64,000 nt of DNA from Saccharothrix tamanrassetensis (GTDB lineage: Bacteria > Actinomycetota > Actinomycetes > Mycobacteriales > Pseudonocardiaceae), in NCBI RefSeq assembly GCF_014203665.1, contig NZ_JACHJN010000002.1, positions 1 to 64,000 on the forward strand. Direction: 5' to 3'. The notes under the pieces were generated by a model, which saw only the letters and a program-made list of their open reading frames with translations, was not told the origin of the DNA and searched no databases. Positions 16,697 to 25,690 of this stretch are shown piece by piece (position 1 is the first letter of the stretch; every line of letters starts with the position of its first letter). The translations under genes and the position numbers were made by a program.

Positions 16697-17944
16697 TCAG
16701 ACTACTGCGACCAACGCGACCACCTGGTCGACGATCCGGCGTCGTTCGGCCTCGAACTCGGGATCGGTCAGCGCCACCGGGTCGGCGGGCTGGCCCAGCA
16801 CCGGTGTGTGCAGGTGCCCGCCCGAGGTCGTGGTGGCGGACAGCCCGAGCCGCACCCGGTTGGCCCGGTACATCGACTCGTTGGACAGGTAGTCGCCACC
16901 GCTGCCCACAGCGGCCACCGCGCCGGGCGTCGGCTCGTCGGTCCGGCAGTCGGGTGTGCCGACGCCGGGGGTGGACCCGATCGGCCACTCGCAGAACGAG
17001 CGGTTGAAGTGCACCGGATAGGGCGACGTCCCGGCGTCGACCATCTTCTGGGCGGGCAACGTCGTCTCGATGAACTCGTGCGCCGGCTGCGGCCACCCCG
17101 GGGCGTCCGGCACCGTCCCGCGCGCGGCGACGTCGTTGTTGTCCGGGAACCCGCCTCGCCACCGGGCCGCCCACCGCTCCACGTCGAACCGCCCCGGACG
17201 GCCTTGGCTGATCGTCACGAACGCGTCCGGCTTCGTTTTGCCCAGCAGCGTCCCGCCGTAGAACCGCTCCACGACGCCTTGGTCGAACGCTCCCCACAGC
17301 ACCGGCAGCACCGCCGCCTCGACCACGACCCGTCCCCCGGGCGTGTCGAACACCTTCCCGTCGAGCCGCAACGCCGCCGCCCCGGCGGGGTTCGACCGCC
17401 GCACGGACGTCCCGTCGAGCTGGAACGGGTCGAACCCGCTCACCACGACCCGACGCAACCCGCCCCGGAACCGGACGTCCTCCACCCCGCGCGCCGCGAC
17501 GTCGACCCGCTGCACCAACCTCGCCCGCTCCGCGACGGACAGCGCGTACCCCTTCGGCTGCCACTGCCGAACGGCTTTCGTGAACAGCAACCGAGCCCAG
17601 TACAACGGTCGGTCGTCCACCGACTCCCGAGCCCGCTCCACCGCGGCCCGCCACAACTCCCCGCCGGCTTCGGCGACGACCGACTCGGCCCGCGACTTGG
17701 CCACGCCCCCGCACAACCGGGCCTCGAACCGCCGGACGTCGTCGTCCAGCCCGCCGAGCCGAACCAGCTCGGGACCGACCGCCGGCCGGCCCGGAGCCAA
17801 CGCGTCGTCCAGCCGCTGTTCTTCCACGGACAACGCGGCGCCGCCGTCGAAACAGGGCTTGACCTGGGCAGCGGCCACCCCCGGCAGCCCGACGAGGGCC
17901 ATCCCGACAACCAGCGGGATCACGGTACGCAGTCGTCTGATCAC
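16697..17944 (-). CDS. Secreted pyroglutamyl-peptidase-like protein with Ser in place of the catalytic Cys
   Basis: 415 residues with a Sec signal (MIRRLRTVIPLVVGMALVG...GVAAAQ). The middle and C-terminal part match peptidase family C15: VVVSGFDPF near 167, the Glu-containing FDVERWA, and GGHLHTPVLG with the catalytic His. The nucleophile region reads GGDYLSNESMY where pyroglutamyl peptidases have AG.(Y/F).CN..MY, so Cys is replaced by Ser. It may be a serine variant, or a non-catalytic relative. It starts at a GTG, is co-transcribed with the lipoprotein gene and is probably exported. Confidence 0.75.
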   Translation of the reverse strand: MIRRLRTVIPLVVGMALVGLPGVAAAQVKPCFDGGAALSVEEQRLDDALAPGRPAVGPELVRLGGLDDDVRRFEARLCGGVAKSRAESVVAEAGGELWRAAVERARESVDDRPLYWARLLFTKAVRQWQPKGYALSVAERARLVQRVDVAARGVEDVRFRGGLRRVVVSGFDPFQLDGTSVRRSNPAGAAALRLDGKVFDTPGGRVVVEAAVLPVLWGAFDQGVVERFYGGTLLGKTKPDAFVTISQGRPGRFDVERWAARWRGGFPDNNDVAARGTVPDAPGWPQPAHEFIETTLPAQKMVDAGTSPYPVHFNRSFCEWPIGSTPGVGTPDCRTDEPTPGAVAAVGSGGDYLSNESMYRANRVRLGLSATTTSGGHLHTPVLGQPADPVALTDPEFEAERRRIVDQVVALVAVV

Positions 17945-18009
17945 CGCTCAGATCCTGTCGAATCCCAACGCCCCTCGAAACCCGCCAACCGGCCGTGTGG
18001 TGTCCGCCG

Positions 18010-19155
18010 CTAGCGCAGGGTGGTGGCCCGGAAGGTGTCCAGGGTCGCGCGCGGTGGCGCCCATTTCGGGTCCGGGTGGGGCGTTCCGGCGGCCAGGACG
18101 TAAAGCGGGGTGTGGCCGATGTTGTCCAGGCCGAGCCGTTCGGCGATGGGGGTGTCGCAGAAGGCGCCGGTCTGGGCCGGGCCGAGGCCCAGGGCGGTGG
18201 CGGTGAGGGCGAAGGTCTGGCCGAGGTGGCCGGCGTCGAGCAGGCTGACCCGGTAGCAGCGCGGCGTGTGGTACTTGCTGCTCATCCGGTCGATGACGGC
18301 GGTGAGCACGACCAGGAACGCGACACCGCCGATCCAGTCCTGGCCGGCACCCAGGCGGACGACCTCGTCACGGCCGAGGCCGGGCGAGAGCAGTTCCAGG
18401 GAGTGCTCGCGCAGGTTGTAGTGGTACATGCCGGGGTCGACGCCGGTGACGTTGAGGATGCCGACGTAGGCGTCGAGTTCCTGCCTGGACCCGCCGGCCG
18501 GGCTGGTGCGGCGGAACAGCGCGCTCCGACCGGAGTCGATGTAGTCGACCGGGCCGAACACCGTGGACAGCAGGGTGGCCAGGGTGGGCAGCGGCACCGG
18601 GTCGTCGGTGAAGTCGCGGTGGGTCCGGCGCGCGTAGAGCACTTGCTCGTAGGGGACGCGAAGGTCGGCGGGTCGGCGCGGCAGCAGGACGCGGTCGGCG
18701 TCGGGGTACTCGGTGAACATCGAGTGCGACGGGCCGTCCACGGCCGACACGGCGGTGTCCACGGGGGTCGTGTCGGCCTCGCCCTGCCGGTTTCCGCCGG
18801 CGCGCTCCAGATCGGCGTACGGGACGTCCTGGGTGGCGTAGTGGAAGAACGACGCCTCGGGCGCCCACGTCTGCCACCGGCGGGCCACCTTCTCGTCGCG
18901 GTCGGCCTCGTCACTGCCCTCGGCGAGCAGCGCCCCCGCCTCGTGCAGGGCCTGCACCGCCTCGGCGACGGTGTCCGGCGTGAGGTGGTCCAGCGACTCG
19001 GCGGCCTTGGCGGGCTCGACCCAGTCGTCGAACGCGGCGAGGACCTCCGCCGCCGCCGGGTGCAGCGCGGTGGGCGTGCCGCCGGGGTACGGGTGGACGA
19101 CGAACTCGCCCTCGTGCCAATAGCAGGTCAGACAACTCGCACGGCGCAGACGCAT
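18010..19155 (-). CDS. SagB/ThcOx-type flavin oxidoreductase, candidate RiPP enzyme
   Basis: 381 residues. The N-terminal ~95 residues look like a winged-helix/PqqD-like recognition domain (SCLTCYWHEGEFVVHPY, LHPAAAEVLAAFDDW, AVQALHEAGALL). A SagB-type nitroreductase domain follows: FMN-binding RRTHRDFTDDP, SPAGGSRQELDAYV, and CYRVSLLDAGHLGQTFALTATALGLG. SagB enzymes are FMN-dependent dehydrogenases that oxidise modified peptides. I chose the ATG at 19155 for its GGAG site; the GTG at 19209 has none. It is 115 bp downstream of a 29-residue peptide gene, with a perfect hairpin between. No YcaO cyclodehydratase is nearby, so azole formation is unlikely. Confidence 0.85.
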   Translation of the reverse strand: MRLRRASCLTCYWHEGEFVVHPYPGGTPTALHPAAAEVLAAFDDWVEPAKAAESLDHLTPDTVAEAVQALHEAGALLAEGSDEADRDEKVARRWQTWAPEASFFHYATQDVPYADLERAGGNRQGEADTTPVDTAVSAVDGPSHSMFTEYPDADRVLLPRRPADLRVPYEQVLYARRTHRDFTDDPVPLPTLATLLSTVFGPVDYIDSGRSALFRRTSPAGGSRQELDAYVGILNVTGVDPGMYHYNLREHSLELLSPGLGRDEVVRLGAGQDWIGGVAFLVVLTAVIDRMSSKYHTPRCYRVSLLDAGHLGQTFALTATALGLGPAQTGAFCDTPIAERLGLDNIGHTPLYVLAAGTPHPDPKWAPPRATLDTFRATTLR

Positions 19156-19215
19156 GACTACTCCAAAGACGCGGGCCAGGGCACGGCGCGCCTGGCGGAA
19201 CAACCACACGGTGGA

Positions 19216-19248
19216 GGGGCCGGGCCCGTGCTTCGCGGGCCCGGCCCC
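19216..19248 (-). terminator. Perfect 13-bp hairpin between peptide gene and SagB gene
   Basis: GGGGCCGGGCCCG (19216-19228) and CGGGCCCGGCCCC (19236-19248) are exact complements around a 7-nt loop. There is no T run. On the minus strand it lies after the peptide stop and before the SagB start. Such hairpins in peptide-modification operons lower enzyme expression relative to the precursor peptide; that role is inferred here. Confidence 0.75.
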
Positions 19249-19270
19249 GGGAATCAGTTGTGGGCACTCA

Positions 19271-19360
19271 TCAGCTGTCGTCGCCCGAGAACCAGCTGAA
19301 CGACCGGATGGTGCGCTCCGGGCGAATGACCGGACGCGCCTTCATCGAAATCTTCCGCAT
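19271..19360 (-). CDS. 29-residue peptide, candidate RiPP precursor
   Basis: The ATG at 19360 is preceded by AGGAGGTGA, a full Shine-Dalgarno match at near-optimal distance, unusually good for this window. The peptide has a basic N-terminal part (MRKISMKARPVIRPERTIR) and a short aromatic/Ser/Asp tail (SFSWFSGDDS). The polar layout resembles leader plus core of a ribosomal natural product precursor. It has no Cys. It is directly upstream of a SagB-type oxidoreductase with an intervening hairpin. No similar named peptide comes to mind; it could instead be a leader or signalling peptide. Confidence 0.6.
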   Translation of the reverse strand: MRKISMKARPVIRPERTIRSFSWFSGDDS

Positions 19361-19707
19361 GATCGTCACCTCCTGTTCTTGATGTCGGGCCAAAGACGTG
19401 CACTCCCGGATTCCCGTGCCACCAGCACTTTCCCCTCCACACCCCTGGGACCACCCCATCCAGTGCGAGCAGTCATCCCCCGTGGCGCCATGACCGCCGG
19501 ACCGGTGACCTTCTGCGACAGGCGGCTCCCGCTCGAAGCCGTGCTCGCGGCACAGCCCGTCGCCCGACAAGGCGGAAACCGTGGCAGGGCACATGACGGA
19601 GCGTTCGGGTCGAACCCCGAGGCCGCTCACCCCGCCACCTCGATCCCAGATTTGTTGAACAATTCGGCAATACTCCGTTTGACTTGTAGAGCACTAGACT
19701 CGCTCGC
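19361..19707. other. Divergent region between peptide gene and FCD regulator
   Basis: About 350 bp without a supported gene. It must hold promoters for the minus-strand peptide operon and the plus-strand regulator. AT content rises at 19650-19695, where a palindrome (19650-19664) and promoter-like TTGACT / TAGACT elements lie just before the regulator start. Confidence 0.5.
19650..19664. promoter_or_regulatory. FadR/FCD-type operator palindrome
   Basis: The core TTGTTGAACAA (19652-19662) is palindromic apart from its central base, matching the TTGT-N3-ACAA-like operators of GntR/FCD regulators. It is about 45 bp upstream of the FCD-GntR start, so autoregulation is likely. Confidence 0.6.
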
Positions 19708-20403
19708 ATGACGAGCGTTGACGACGACTGGCTCCGGGCACTGGCCGAGGAGCGCGGTGACATCGACCGCTCCAGCACCGCCGAACGGGTCGCCGACAAG
19801 CTCCGCACCAGCGTGCTCGACGGCGACATCAAGCCCGGCCAGCAGCTCAACGAGAAGGCGCTCGGCGACGTGCTCCGGGTCTCCCGCAACACCCTGCGCG
19901 AGGCGTTCCGCCTGCTCACGCACGAACGCCTGCTGGTGCACGAGTACAGCAAGGGCGTCTTCGTGCGGAAGCCCGACTGGCGCGACATCGTGGACCTCTA
20001 CGCGGCCCGCCGGGTCGTCGAGGGCGGTGCGGTCCGGTACTGGCCGCAGGCCGCCGACGACGCGAAGGACGCGGTGCGGGACGCGGTGGGCCTGGGCCTG
20101 GCGAGCGCCGAGCAGAACGACTGGGTCACCGTCGGCACCGCGAACGTCAAGTTCCACCAGGCCATCACGGCCCTGGTGGGCAGCAGGCGGCTCGACGAGG
20201 AGATGCAGCGGCTGCTCGCCGAGGTCCGGCTCGCGTTCCACGTGATGGGCGACCCCAAGGGCTTCCACAAGGACTACCTGCCGCTCAACCGGGAGATCCT
20301 CGGCCACCTGGAGCGCGGTGCCGTGCGGCAGGCCGAGGAGACCATGGCCGACTACTTCGACCGCGCGGAGAAGCACTTGGTGACCGGCCTGCGCGGGGAG
20401 TGA
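19708..20403 (+). CDS. GntR-family regulator, FadR/FCD subfamily
   Basis: 231 residues. Winged helix (about 22-85: VADKLRTSVLDGDIKPGQQLNEKALGDVL, VSRNTLREAFRLLTHERLLVH) followed by an all-helical FCD effector domain with metal-coordinating candidates (Asp/His residues in VKFHQAITAL and RLAFHVMGDPKG). FCD regulators usually bind carboxylates. It is just upstream of a DUF3311/SSS transporter pair on the same strand, so it probably controls carboxylate uptake. A matching palindrome precedes it. Confidence 0.92.
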   Translation: MTSVDDDWLRALAEERGDIDRSSTAERVADKLRTSVLDGDIKPGQQLNEKALGDVLRVSRNTLREAFRLLTHERLLVHEYSKGVFVRKPDWRDIVDLYAARRVVEGGAVRYWPQAADDAKDAVRDAVGLGLASAEQNDWVTVGTANVKFHQAITALVGSRRLDEEMQRLLAEVRLAFHVMGDPKGFHKDYLPLNREILGHLERGAVRQAEETMADYFDRAEKHLVTGLRGE

Positions 20404-20523
20404 AGAAGGGTCACGATTCAACTACGTCACCGGCCGCCAATCCACCGGACCTCGTGACGGCTGTCCTTCCACCGGCCTAGCATCGCGCGACACCCGGTCA
20501 CCAGGGCCACCCGGAGGGCACCC

Positions 20524-20784
20524 ATGCCTCGACCATCCAGCCTGCGCTGGAGCAACTGGAACCTGCTGCTGCTGATCCCGCTGCTCATGCTCGTCACGCC
20601 GTGGTTCAACTCCGATGGGCCGCGGCTGTTCGGGTTGCCGTTCTTCTACTGGTACCAGTTCGCCTGGGTGCCCGTGGGTGTCGTCTGCGTCGGGCTCGTC
20701 TACGTCAAGACCCGGAACGCGGCGGTGGCCGAGGACAAGCCCGACCTGCTGGGCGTGGACGACCTGGACGAGGGGGCGAAGTGA
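20524..20784 (+). CDS. DUF3311 small membrane protein, symporter partner
   Basis: 86 residues with two membrane helices (about 13-29 and 44-62: NLLLLIPLLMLVTPWFN, FFYWYQFAWVPVGVVCVGLVY). The motif P.FYW.QF.W...G is that of DUF3311. Members are encoded directly before SSS-family permeases and are thought to be small subunits. Its TGA overlaps the ATG of the symporter (TGATG). AGGGCACCC rather than a strong SD precedes the ATG. Confidence 0.88.
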   Translation: MPRPSSLRWSNWNLLLLIPLLMLVTPWFNSDGPRLFGLPFFYWYQFAWVPVGVVCVGLVYVKTRNAAVAEDKPDLLGVDDLDEGAK

Positions 20785-22448
20785 TGCAGTGGACCGAGTT
20801 GATCGTCTTCAGCGCGCTGTTCCTGCTGGTCACCGTCCTGGGTTTCGTCGCGGCCCGGTGGCAGGCGGGCTCCACGCTCGACCACCTGGACGAGTGGGGG
20901 CTGGGCGGGCGCAAGTTCGGCTCGTGGATCACCTGGTTCCTCGTCGGCGGTGACCTCTACACCGCGTACACGTTCGTCGCGGTGCCCGCCCTGGTGTTCG
21001 GCGCGGGCGCCACGGGCTTCTTCGCCTTGCCGTACACGGTGATCCTGTACCCGATCGTCTTCCTGCCGCTGGTGCGGATGTGGTCGGTGTCGCGCGTGCA
21101 CGGCTACGTGACGCCCGCCGACTTCGTGCGCGGTCGTTACGGCTCGCACTGGCTGGCGCTGCTGATCGCCATCACTGGCATCGTCGCGACCATGCCGTAC
21201 ATCGCGTTGCAGTTGGTCGGCTTGGAAGCGGTGCTGCGCACCATGGGGCTCAACGGCTCCGGCGTGCTAGGCCACGCCCCGCTGTTCGTCGCGTTCGTGA
21301 TTCTCGCGCTCTACACGTACCAGTCGGGGCTGCGCGCGCCGGCGCTCATCGCGTTCGTCAAGGACACGCTGATCTACATCGTGATCCTGGTCGCCGTGAT
21401 CTACCTGCCGGCGAAGTTCGGCGGCTGGGGCCAGATCTTCGACACCGCGCAGGTGAAGTACGACGCGTCACCGCAGAAGTCCGACGGAATCCTGTTGAAC
21501 GCCAACAACCAGCTCCAGTACGCGACCCTCGCGCTGGGCTCCGCGCTGGCGCTGTTCCTGTACCCGCACTCGCTGACCGGCATCCTCGCCTCGCGCGGCC
21601 GCAACGTGATCAAGCGCAACATGGTCGCGCTGCCCGCGTACTCGCTGCTGCTGGGCCTGCTGGCGATGCTCGGGTTCGTGGCGATCAGCGCGGGCGTCAA
21701 GCCGATCACCAACCAGGCCACCGGCCGCGCCGACACGAACACCGTCATCCCGGTGCTGTTCGGCCAGGAGTTCCCGGCCTGGTTCGCGGGCATCGCGTTC
21801 GCCGCCATCGGCATCGGCGCGCTGGTGCCCGCCGCCATCATGTCCATCGCGGCGGCGAACCTGTGGACCCGCAACGTCTACAAGGAGTACCTGAAGAAGG
21901 ACGCCACGCCGAAGCAGGAGGCGAAGCAGGCCAAGATCGCCTCGCTGGTGGTGAAGTTCGGCGCGGTCGCGTTCATCGTGTTCATCGACCCGCAGTTCTC
22001 CATCGACCTCCAGCTCATCGGCGGCGTGATGATCCTGCAGACGCTGCCCGCCGTGGCGATCGCCTTGTACACCCGGTGGTTCCACGTGTACGGCCTGGTC
22101 ATCGGGTGGTTCGTCGGCATGGGCTGGGGCATGTGGCTGCTCTACAACATCGGCACCCCGGAGGTGAGGGACGCCGCCGGCAAGGTCGTCACGGCGGGCC
22201 GGCCGCACTTCGCCGGTTCCGCGCTGGCGCTGGACAAGCTGTCGCTGTTCGGCTGGCAGCCGTTCGCCGGCTCCACCGTGCAGGTCTACGTCGGCATCGT
22301 CGCCGTCGCGGCGAACCTGGTGGTGGCGGTGCTCGTGACGCTGGTCGCCAAGAAGCTCCACGTCTTCAACGGCACCGACGAGACCAACGGTGAGGACTAC
22401 CACGCGGACGAGGGCAGCAGCCGGGTGAAGCCGGTCGCCGCGCACTGA
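20784..22448 (+). CDS. Sodium:solute symporter family permease (carboxylate-type)
   Basis: 554 residues with about 13 transmembrane helices. SSS features include LDEWGLGGRKFGSWITWFLVGGDLYTAYTFVAVP in the first helices, and GIGALVPAAIMSIAAANLWTRNVYKEY in the SSS signature region. It resembles the monocarboxylate permeases (MctC/MctP-like) that pair with DUF3311. It would import an organic acid with a cation across the membrane. It is translationally coupled to the DUF3311 gene and downstream of an FCD regulator. The exact substrate is unknown. Confidence 0.92.
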   Translation: MQWTELIVFSALFLLVTVLGFVAARWQAGSTLDHLDEWGLGGRKFGSWITWFLVGGDLYTAYTFVAVPALVFGAGATGFFALPYTVILYPIVFLPLVRMWSVSRVHGYVTPADFVRGRYGSHWLALLIAITGIVATMPYIALQLVGLEAVLRTMGLNGSGVLGHAPLFVAFVILALYTYQSGLRAPALIAFVKDTLIYIVILVAVIYLPAKFGGWGQIFDTAQVKYDASPQKSDGILLNANNQLQYATLALGSALALFLYPHSLTGILASRGRNVIKRNMVALPAYSLLLGLLAMLGFVAISAGVKPITNQATGRADTNTVIPVLFGQEFPAWFAGIAFAAIGIGALVPAAIMSIAAANLWTRNVYKEYLKKDATPKQEAKQAKIASLVVKFGAVAFIVFIDPQFSIDLQLIGGVMILQTLPAVAIALYTRWFHVYGLVIGWFVGMGWGMWLLYNIGTPEVRDAAGKVVTAGRPHFAGSALALDKLSLFGWQPFAGSTVQVYVGIVAVAANLVVAVLVTLVAKKLHVFNGTDETNGEDYHADEGSSRVKPVAAH

Positions 22449-22466
22449 CCGGGAACGGCCGGAGCG

Positions 22467-23372
22467 TCAGGGCTGCAGCACCAGCGCAGCCGCGCCGACG
22501 AGTCCCGCCTGGCCGCCGAGCCGGGCGGGCTCGACCCGCAGACCGTCCAAGTAGGACAGTCCACAGTGGTCGGCGAGGGTGTGGCGGATCGGGTCGAGCA
22601 ACAGGTCGCCCGCCTGCGCCACACCGCCTCCGACCACCGCCAGGTCCAGGTCGCACACCGCCGCCGTCGCCGCGATGGCCAGCCCCACCGCGCGCCCGGC
22701 CCGTTCGAACGCCGCCTTCGGCAGGTCCTCGCCCGACAGCGCCGCCGCCGCGAGGTGCGCCGCGTCCGCGTTCTCCGGCCCCTGCCAGCCCTGCCGCCGC
22801 GCCCACGCCACCATCCGCGGCCCACCGGCCACGGTCTCCGCGCAGCCGCGCCCACCGCAGGTGCAGGGTTCACCGTCCGGTTCGACGACCACGTGCCCGA
22901 CGTGCCCGGCGTTGCCGGTGCGCCCGCCGAACGGCCGTCCGCCCAGCACCAGCCCACCGCCGACCCCGGTCGACACGACCAGCCCGACCATGAACCGGCT
23001 GCCCTGGCCCGCGCCCAGCCAGTGCTCGCCCAACGCCATGCACGGCCCGTCGCCGGCCAGCTCCACCGGCACGCCCGGCAGCAGCGTCGACACCCGGTCG
23101 CGCAGCGGGAAGCCTTGCCACGCGGTGACGTTGATCGGGCTCGCGGTGCCCGCGACGGCGTCCACCGGTCCCGCGCACGCGATGCCGACGCCCGCGACCG
23201 TCTCGCCTTCGAGCACCTGCTCGACCACGTCCACGACCGCCTGCCAGGTCTGCTCGGCGTGCTCGGTGGGGGTCGCCACCCGCACCGCCCGCCGCAGCGC
23301 ACCACTGCGGTCCACCAGCCCGCCGGCGATCTTGGTGCCGCCCACGTCCAATGCCAGCACCAAGTCCGTCAC
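22467..23372 (-). CDS. ROK-family sugar kinase
   Basis: 301 residues. The ATP site is LALDVGGTKIAGGLVD (6-21). ROK motifs follow: ELAGDGPCMALGEHW with the catalytic Asp, GVGGGLVLGGRPFGGRTGNAGHVGH, and the zinc site with Cys169, Cys171 and Cys176 (CTCGGRGCAE). The helix-turn-helix of ROK repressors is absent, so this is a kinase, of the glucokinase/N-acetylhexosamine kinase type. The exact sugar is not readable. It starts at a GTG and stands alone, convergent with the symporter. Confidence 0.9.
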   Translation of the reverse strand: MTDLVLALDVGGTKIAGGLVDRSGALRRAVRVATPTEHAEQTWQAVVDVVEQVLEGETVAGVGIACAGPVDAVAGTASPINVTAWQGFPLRDRVSTLLPGVPVELAGDGPCMALGEHWLGAGQGSRFMVGLVVSTGVGGGLVLGGRPFGGRTGNAGHVGHVVVEPDGEPCTCGGRGCAETVAGGPRMVAWARRQGWQGPENADAAHLAAAALSGEDLPKAAFERAGRAVGLAIAATAAVCDLDLAVVGGGVAQAGDLLLDPIRHTLADHCGLSYLDGLRVEPARLGGQAGLVGAAALVLQP

Positions 23373-23452
23373 ACGAGCACCCTAGGTCACGCCGAACCCG
23401 CGGCACCCGAACAGGTCGAGTCGGCGACGTGCACCCAGGGCGTCCCGCGCGG

Positions 23453-25597
23453 CTACCGCTTGAGCATCCGGGTGACACCGGCCGCGACCGTGGTGGCCAG
23501 CACCCAGCCGGTGACGATCAGCCCGGCCGCGATCCACTGCGAAGCGCCCCCGGTCTGCCAGCGGTTCTTGTTGCCCAGGTCCACGATCGGCACCACCAGG
23601 TCGATGGTGTACAGCCACGCGTTCCACGACAGCCGGTCGTCGGAGTTGATCACGTCCAGCGGTCCGGCGGCGGTGAACCAGATGCTGCCGAGCAGCCACG
23701 ACACCACCAGCCACGCGAGCGCGCGCGCCGGCCGGTACCCGTAGCCCACCATGGACCGCTGGAGCCAGCTCCACAGCTGCACCAGCGGTCGCAGCCACTG
23801 CCGCCCCTCGGCCACCGCCCGGTACCGCAGCCGCTGCTTCTCCACCAGCACGGTCGCCGCGTGCTCGTCGTTGCCGCTCGCCCGCAGCATGTCGGCGAAC
23901 TGGTCGTACGGCCCCGGCCGGTAGGTGCGCCGCATCGCCTGCCGCAGCCACCGCAGGCGGTGCCCGACCTGCTCGTCGTCGCGCAGGTCGATCGGGTGGC
24001 GCAGCGAGTCGTAGCGGAACTCCTCCAGGTCGATCCACCCGGTGGCCGACCAGAACGCCTCGTTGTCGTCCAACGACGTGCAGCGCACCTGGCGCAGCGT
24101 CACGTCGCCGCGCGGCGGGGTGATCGGGGTGAGCACCAGTTCCTGCACCTGCATCCCGAGCAGGTTGAGGGCGTGGCTGTCCAGCTTGTCGCCGAGCACC
24201 GCGCCCGCGAAGTTCGCCATCCGGCCGATCTGCGCCCGCCGCGCCCGCACGCCGCCGTGCGCCACGAACTCCTTCGCGCCGCGCGCGCAGATCAGGTCGC
24301 GGCCGAGCACCGCGCCGCCGATGTCCAGCGACGGCTTGCCCGCCGACAGGTGCCGGTAGCGGCCGGGCCGGGTCAGCCTGCTGCCGCGCAGGTCCAGGTT
24401 CGCCCCGATGCGGACCCCGCGCAGCTGCAGCCCGCCCGCCACCTCCACCTCGCGCAGGGTGAGGTTGCTGCCGATCTGCGAGCGGTTGCCGAGCACGGCG
24501 TCCGCGTCCGGGTTGTCCACGGTGGACCCGTCGAGCCCGAGGCTGCCCTTGACCCGGAGGTCCACCATCCGCACCTGGCCGCGCACGCGGGCCTGCCGCC
24601 CGACGATGTCGCCGCCGACCTGCGCGCCGTCCAGGTGCAGCGCCCGCCCGTAGCCGATGGGGTCGCTGCCGGAAGGCGCGCGCAGCGCGTCGAACCGCCC
24701 GCCGGACAGCGAGAGCGTGCCGCCGAGCGTGGCGTTGACCATCCGGACCGTGCCCGTGCTGGTGAAGCCCCGGTCCAGGTGCACGTCGCCGGTGATCGCG
24801 ACGCGGTCCAGCACGACGGTGGACGACGGGTCGGCGTGCGGGTCCAGCGCGGCTTCCCCGTCCTGCCGCGCGTCCGTCAGCACGGCTCCGCGCAGCGTCA
24901 GCTCCGACTCGACCCGGACGCTGGCCAGCAGCACCGTCCCGCGGATCACCGAGTCGTTCAGCAGCAGACTGCCGCCGACGTGGGCGTTCGTGGCCCGCAC
25001 CGCGTAGCCCGCCGGGTTGTCCAACGTGCCGCCCGCGAAGTTGCAGTAGCCGCCGACCTGCGCGCTGGCCAGCCGCAACTCGCCCACCACCGACACCCGC
25101 TGCGCCAGCAGCGCGCCCGCCAGCTTCACCCGGTCCGCCTGCACGGCCACCCCGCCCGGCACCCGCAACGTGCTGTCCCGCAACGACAGCGAGGCGGCGA
25201 TGTCCGCGTCGGTGAGGTCCACCACGCCCTCCACCGTGCTGCCCGCCAGCGACACCTCGTTGGCGCTGCCGAGGTTGCGCGCGAGCAGGCCCGGCAGCCA
25301 GCAGTCCGCGAACTCCACCCCGGCGAGCTTGCCCTGCCGCAGGTCCGGCGGCTCCTCGAACCGGCAGCGGACGAACTCCAGCAGGTAGTTCAGCTCCACC
25401 GCGCGCAGGTCCAGCGGCCCGGTCAGGTACTTGTCCGCCACCCGGATCACCGGTGGCACGTTCGGCTTGCGCCGGGGCAGCAGCCGACCGCCGTCGACCT
25501 CGCCCAGCCCGCGCAGCACGTCCGCCGCAGGCATCCGGTGGGTGCGCGGCGGGCTGGGGTCGAACACGTCCAGCCCGCGCGCCCCCGTCTCGGTCAT
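23453..25597 (-). CDS. Large beta-helix membrane-anchored protein
   Basis: 714 residues from the ATG at 25597. Residues ~70-440 contain many degenerate repeats of about 20 residues with alternating Leu/Val and polar residues (VDLTDADIAASLSLRDSTL, VGGSLLLNDSVIRGTVLL, IGSNLTLREVEVAGGLQL), typical of a right-handed parallel beta-helix like pentapeptide repeats. A charged region follows, then two or three membrane helices at the C-terminus (AWLVVSWLLGSIWFTAAG, WIAAGLIVTGWVLATTVAAG). The N-terminus is cytoplasmic. No enzyme motif is visible. Function unknown; a scaffold or sensor is possible. Confidence 0.75.
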   Translation of the reverse strand: MTETGARGLDVFDPSPPRTHRMPAADVLRGLGEVDGGRLLPRRKPNVPPVIRVADKYLTGPLDLRAVELNYLLEFVRCRFEEPPDLRQGKLAGVEFADCWLPGLLARNLGSANEVSLAGSTVEGVVDLTDADIAASLSLRDSTLRVPGGVAVQADRVKLAGALLAQRVSVVGELRLASAQVGGYCNFAGGTLDNPAGYAVRATNAHVGGSLLLNDSVIRGTVLLASVRVESELTLRGAVLTDARQDGEAALDPHADPSSTVVLDRVAITGDVHLDRGFTSTGTVRMVNATLGGTLSLSGGRFDALRAPSGSDPIGYGRALHLDGAQVGGDIVGRQARVRGQVRMVDLRVKGSLGLDGSTVDNPDADAVLGNRSQIGSNLTLREVEVAGGLQLRGVRIGANLDLRGSRLTRPGRYRHLSAGKPSLDIGGAVLGRDLICARGAKEFVAHGGVRARRAQIGRMANFAGAVLGDKLDSHALNLLGMQVQELVLTPITPPRGDVTLRQVRCTSLDDNEAFWSATGWIDLEEFRYDSLRHPIDLRDDEQVGHRLRWLRQAMRRTYRPGPYDQFADMLRASGNDEHAATVLVEKQRLRYRAVAEGRQWLRPLVQLWSWLQRSMVGYGYRPARALAWLVVSWLLGSIWFTAAGPLDVINSDDRLSWNAWLYTIDLVVPIVDLGNKNRWQTGGASQWIAAGLIVTGWVLATTVAAGVTRMLKR

Positions 25598-25690
25598 GTG
25601 ATCGACAATGGGGGTTGGCACGCCGCGCCCGCAAGGCAATCCGGCAAAACACCGCCCCACCCGCCCGGAACTTCCCCGAGCGCGCCAGGG

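Noticed and set aside
19154..19711. 185-residue plus-strand frame over the peptide gene
   Set aside because: No ribosome site and no recognisable product; the opposite strand has a perfect Shine-Dalgarno and a coherent peptide-SagB order.
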